64,000 bases of DNA from Sva-07 sp963716235 (GTDB lineage: Bacteria; Actinomycetota; Acidimicrobiia; Acidimicrobiales; Ilumatobacteraceae): the NCBI GenBank assembly GCA_963716235.1, contig CAVQTE010000031.1, positions 46,072-110,071 of the forward strand, written 5' to 3'. The notes below the pieces were generated by a model. That model searched no databases. It worked only from the letters and a program-made list of their open reading frames with translations, and had not been told where the DNA came from. Every line of letters begins with the position of its first letter. Position 1 is the stretch's first letter. Shown piece by piece: positions 53,355-64,000 of the stretch. Made by a program: the position numbers and the translations under genes.

Positions 53355-56105
53355 GTGTCCAGCGGGCATGATCTCATCGGTCGGGAGGCGGAACGGTCGG
53401 CGATCGCCGCCGCTTGGAGCGACCGATCGCCAGGAGCCTGCGGGATCCTGATCATCGGCGAGCCCGGCATCGGGAAGACCGCGCTGCTGGACGCCGCACT
53501 CGAGGACGCGGCGCCTCTTCACACCCACATCGTCCGCCTCGGATTCACCCGGGCCGAAACCGACGTCGCCTGGGCCGGACTCGCGAGCTTCGTGGACGAA
53601 CTTCCCCGGAACTGGATCGCCAAGCTCCCCGTGGCACAACGACGGGCGGTGCAAGTGGCGCTCGGAGAACGCAAGCCCGTCGACTCCGACGTGACCGGGC
53701 TCGTGGCGGCAGCGGTTCGGGCCTTGATGAGACGCGCAACGCAGGATGGCCCCGCTGTGGTGGCCATCGACGATCTGCAGTGGGCCGATGCAGGCACGGC
53801 TGCAGCGTTCTCCTCAGCGATTCGAGCATGCGCGCGCGATCCCCTGGCGTTGATTGCGGCGATGCGTTCGGACGACGTCGCGCCCATCGACCTGCCCAGG
53901 ATCTTCGGCAACGCCCTTTCGGTTGTCGACATCGGTCCGCTCACGCGAGCCGATGTTCACGAACTGCTCCGCCGACGACACGTTGTCGTCACCCCACCCC
54001 TCCTCGACGATGTGTTCTCACTCGGATCCGGCAACCCGCTGCACACGATCATGCTGATCGATCAGATCCGCGCGAGCGGATGGCGCCAGGGTGCACTCCC
54101 CCCGTCGATCGCGCAGGGTCACCAACATGCCGTCGATGGGCTCGACCACGACGCTCGAGCGGTCCTCGAGTTCGCTGCAGTTCTCGACGACGTCGACAGC
54201 GCACTGATCGGGCAATGCCTCCCCACGATCGATGTCGCCCGCGCACTCGAGTCGGCCGAACACGCCGGGCTCGTCGTCGCGGATCGCTCGGGACGGCCGG
54301 TGTTCGCCCACCCGACGGTTCCGGCTGCCATCCTGGCGCGACTCGGACCGACCACGATCGCGAGGATCCACGGCCGACTCGGCGAGCACTTCCCGAACGA
54401 CGACGACCGGGCGGCGGTTCACCTCGCGTCGGCCACTTCGGAACCCGACGAGCAGACCGCCAGTGCGTTGGAACGAGCCGCCGGGCATGCGCTCGAACGC
54501 GGTGCGAAGCAGACCGCCGGCCAACGATTCCTTCGGGCCGCGGACTTGACGCCCACGAGCGACACCGACAGCCGATGGCGTCGGATCACGTCAGCTGCCG
54601 ACGCGTTTCTCGGTGCCGGCGACCTGAGCGCTGCCGAGGGACCATCGAACGAAGCCGTCGCCACGGCCGTCGACCCCGTACAGGTCGCGATCGCCGGCGG
54701 CATCCGAGTGCAGATCATGGCGTCGCACGGCGACATCGTGTCGGCCCACCGCTTCGTCGTCGATCTTCTCGACGAACGCGCCCAGTCGGTCGACGTTCGT
54801 GCACTTCTCGGACGAGGTCGGGTCCGGCTCGAGCAGTTGATCGATCTGTCGCTGGCCGCCGCGACCGCCGCCAACATGCGCGATGAGATGCTCACCGCCG
54901 AACTCCCGACGCATGCACTCGAGTTCGAGATCGCACACCGGCATGCCCGCTTCCTCCAGGGGGAGCCGACCGATGTCGTCGAACTCTGGCGGCTGGCCGA
55001 GCCGATCGTCGATGCCGCCGACTACCTGAGTTCGAGCTGGATGGCCTTGGAAGCACTGACGTGGAGCGGCGTCGACGACGACCTCGCCCATCGGGCACTC
55101 GACCGGTTCGAACGAGCAGCACGCTCTGCCGGTGCTGCGCAGTCCATCGTGAAACTTCTCGACTTCCGCGGCAACCTGCTGATCCGCCGCGGCGACGTGC
55201 GGGAAGGGGAAGCCGAACTCCGCACCGCCGCTGACGAAGCCGACCTCACGGAGATGCCGGGCGACATGTCCCGTTCCGCGCTTGCGCTGTTGCTGGCCGC
55301 GACCGGACATCTCGACGAGGCCGAAGCGGCCGCGATGCGGTGCCCGACCGCAACCGGCGGGGATGAACTCCCACTCCTGGTCGCCGTTCACCAGTCCTGC
55401 CTCGGCTTCATCGATCTCTGCGCCGGCCGCTGGGAGCGGGCCGGCGAGGCGCTCACCCAAGCGTGGGAGGCTGCCGACAGGGTCGGCTTGCGGGACCTGA
55501 CCTCGCTGCCATTTCGCGCCGACCTCGTCGAAGCGCTCACGAACTGCGGCCGTGTGGATGATGCGGCGGTTCGGACGGCGCACGTCCGACAGCTCGCACA
55601 GCGGTCAGGTCTGCCGCTCGCACTGGTGCAAGCGGCCCGGGCGGACGTACTGGTGGCGGCCGCCCGCAATGATCTCGACGGAGCGATCGCCGCTGCATCG
55701 GAGGGACTCGCTTGGCACGGGAAGGTCCGGTACCCACTCGAGTACGGCCGCCTGCAGCTCGCCCACGGGAGTGCGTTGCGCAGGGCAGGCCGGCGGCGAG
55801 ACGCAACGTCGGCGCTCTCCGAGGCCGTGGCGACCTTCGAGCAACTCGGCGCCGTGCCGTTCCTCGCGTGGGCCAAGGCCGAACTGCAACGAATCGGTCA
55901 GCGCGGTGGGATCGACGAACTCCTCACACCGACAGAGCAACAGATCGCGGCTCGGGTCTCGGCCGGACGGTCCAACCGCGAAGTCGCCGCCGAACTGGTG
56001 GTCAGCGTGCGGACCGTCGAGTCGAACCTCACCCGTGTGTACCGAAAGCTCGGCGTGCGCAGTCGCACCGAACTGGGGGCCAGGTTCCGCTCGGATGGCC
56101 GCTGA
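53355..56105 (+). CDS. LAL-type LuxR-family transcriptional regulator
   Basis: 916 residues from a GTG. An N-terminal STAND-type ATPase begins GREAERSAIAAAWSDRSPGA, with Walker A GEPGIGKTALLDA near residue 36 and Walker B VVAIDDLQWADAG near 136. A long TPR-like helical middle (repeated Ala/Glu/Leu helices) follows, then a C-terminal LuxR helix-turn-helix, LTPTEQQIAARVSAGRSNRE then VAAELVVSVRTVESNLTRVY. LAL (MalT-like) regulators activate nearby operons on binding an unknown inducer and ATP. The next gene, the giant surface protein, starts 91 nt downstream on the same strand and is the best candidate target. Confidence 0.93.
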   Translation: MSSGHDLIGREAERSAIAAAWSDRSPGACGILIIGEPGIGKTALLDAALEDAAPLHTHIVRLGFTRAETDVAWAGLASFVDELPRNWIAKLPVAQRRAVQVALGERKPVDSDVTGLVAAAVRALMRRATQDGPAVVAIDDLQWADAGTAAAFSSAIRACARDPLALIAAMRSDDVAPIDLPRIFGNALSVVDIGPLTRADVHELLRRRHVVVTPPLLDDVFSLGSGNPLHTIMLIDQIRASGWRQGALPPSIAQGHQHAVDGLDHDARAVLEFAAVLDDVDSALIGQCLPTIDVARALESAEHAGLVVADRSGRPVFAHPTVPAAILARLGPTTIARIHGRLGEHFPNDDDRAAVHLASATSEPDEQTASALERAAGHALERGAKQTAGQRFLRAADLTPTSDTDSRWRRITSAADAFLGAGDLSAAEGPSNEAVATAVDPVQVAIAGGIRVQIMASHGDIVSAHRFVVDLLDERAQSVDVRALLGRGRVRLEQLIDLSLAAATAANMRDEMLTAELPTHALEFEIAHRHARFLQGEPTDVVELWRLAEPIVDAADYLSSSWMALEALTWSGVDDDLAHRALDRFERAARSAGAAQSIVKLLDFRGNLLIRRGDVREGEAELRTAADEADLTEMPGDMSRSALALLLAATGHLDEAEAAAMRCPTATGGDELPLLVAVHQSCLGFIDLCAGRWERAGEALTQAWEAADRVGLRDLTSLPFRADLVEALTNCGRVDDAAVRTAHVRQLAQRSGLPLALVQAARADVLVAAARNDLDGAIAAASEGLAWHGKVRYPLEYGRLQLAHGSALRRAGRRRDATSALSEAVATFEQLGAVPFLAWAKAELQRIGQRGGIDELLTPTEQQIAARVSAGRSNREVAAELVVSVRTVESNLTRVYRKLGVRSRTELGARFRSDGR

Positions 56106-56196
56106 TCGCGGCTGGTTCGTGCTCCGTTGCGCCGTCGGCGAAACATGTGGAAACCACTGATGCGCACATCCCGCAACGAGTCGAGACTCTGCAACG

Positions 56197-63261
<7,065 letters not shown>

Positions 63262-63315
63262 CCCGGCCAACCGCGGCCGTGAACGGCATCTGCGGGCGGG
63301 CACCCGACGCACGAC

Positions 63316-64000
63316 CTACAGGAACGGGTCGAGGCTTCGGGTGAGGCCCGGGACCTGGTCGATCTTCTTGCAGGCGAGGAGCACGCCGGGCATGAAGCTG
63401 TCGCGGTCGTAGCTGTCCTGGCGAATCGTCAGCGTCTGGCCGGTGGTGCCGAGGATGACTTCCTGGTGGGCCACCATGCCGCGCATGCGCACGGAGTGGA
63501 CCCTGATCCCTGCGGGGCCACTCCCACCTCTCGCTCCCTCGTAGACGATGTCAGTCGTCGGGTCCGGGTCGAAGTTCGCGTTCCCGCGCAGCACCCATGC
63601 GCTCGGCGGTCTTCACGGCCGTTCCCGAGGGTGCATCGATCTTTCGGTCGTGGTGCAGTTCGATGATCTCGGCGGTGTCGAAGAACGGCGCCGCCATCTC
63701 CGCGAACCGCATCATCAGCACCGCGGAGATGGCGAAATTCGGGGCGATCACACAGTTGGGGCCGCTCTCGCTGCCGAACGTCGAGTCGAACAATTCGAAG
63801 TCTGCCGGCGTGAATCCGGTCGTGCCGACCACGGCGTGGATGCCGTGCAGGCCCAACCACGGCAGCGTGTTGCGCGCCGCGTCAGCGACCGTGAAGTCGA
63901 CCACCACGTCGCACGCCGCATCGGCGAACGCATGCAGGTGCTCGGAGATCGCCACGCCATCCACCGTTTCGCCGACCCCGAACGGATCGACGGCGGCAGC
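63316..64000 (-). CDS. dapB: 4-hydroxy-tetrahydrodipicolinate reductase, 5' end outside window, apparent frameshift
   Basis: Second enzyme of this branch of lysine/diaminopimelate synthesis: reduces HTPA-derived dihydrodipicolinate with NAD(P)H. The visible N-terminal part has DVVVDFTVADAARNTLPW, GIHAVVGTTGFTPADF, CVIAPNFAISAVLMMRFAEM and the catalytic/substrate segment ELHHDRKIDAPSGTAVKTAE. The C-terminal part, in another frame, reads NANFDPDPTTDIVYEGARGG, AGIRVHSVRMRGMVAHQEVI, GTTGQTLTIRQDSYDRDSFM and PGVLLACKKIDQVPGLTRSL. The frames meet near 63575-63600 and one base would join them. The N-terminal Rossmann loop lies beyond the window. Loss of dapB would block wall synthesis, so a sequencing indel is likely. 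Confidence 0.9.

Overview
This is a high-G+C actinobacterial chromosome segment. Gene content and order (rne/rng, mrdB-mrdA-mreD-mreC-mreB, ndk, folC, clpX-clpP-tig, carD, and cinA-pgsA-rimO-ftsK-rnj-dapA), together with TIGR04338-like and DUF2786 proteins and a large LAL regulator, suggest class Acidimicrobiia, perhaps an Ilumatobacter relative. The taxon is inference. No plasmid or phage backbone and no CRISPR array is visible.

Layout. 1-16 kb is a core block, all on the minus strand: a metallo-beta-lactamase/alkylsulfatase-like hydrolase, a small HesB/IscA-like gene with an in-frame UGA followed by a SECIS-like hairpin (candidate selenoprotein), ribonuclease E/G, the elongasome genes, ndk, folC, and the trigger factor-ClpP-ClpX operon. 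16-25 kb is a disturbed zone: a fatty-acyl-CoA ligase pseudogene with internal deletions, a GFA-like protein, tRNA-Pro, a TIGR04338/DUF2786 pair, a TetR regulator, tRNA-Gly, an IS481-family element bracketed by a 15-bp duplication of the tRNA 3' end, and an alpha/beta hydrolase split exactly in frame by a 1.4-kb foreign segment. 25-34 kb is accessory metabolism (FKBP, GH3 glycosidase, class III aminotransferase, P450, two VOC proteins, beta-hydroxyacid dehydrogenase, EEP nuclease) plus carD. 34-45 kb is a second core block: tRNA-Arg, cinA-pgsA-rimO with 4-nt overlaps, a 2OG oxygenase and SMP-30 pair, ftsK, and lipoprotein-rnj-dapA. 45.5-63.3 kb is an accessory stretch between dapA and dapB: an amino-acid ABC transporter, a tight operon of three exported lipoproteins (cupredoxin, beta-helix, DUF1996), an acyl-CoA ligase, a LAL regulator, and a 2354-residue LPXTG-anchored surface protein with a metzincin-type zinc site. 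The window ends inside dapB.

How the genes work together. The first block joins cell-wall elongation with protein quality control and RNA turnover. The second joins lipid synthesis, ribosome modification, chromosome segregation, RNA decay and lysine/diaminopimelate synthesis. The 45-63 kb stretch is dominated by envelope and surface functions.

Caveat. Several conserved genes (rne/rng, mrdA, dapB, the transposase, the UGA gene) carry what look like single-base frameshifts. Because rne/rng, mrdA and dapB should be essential, residual sequencing indels are at least as likely as real mutations, and this affects every pseudogene call here.
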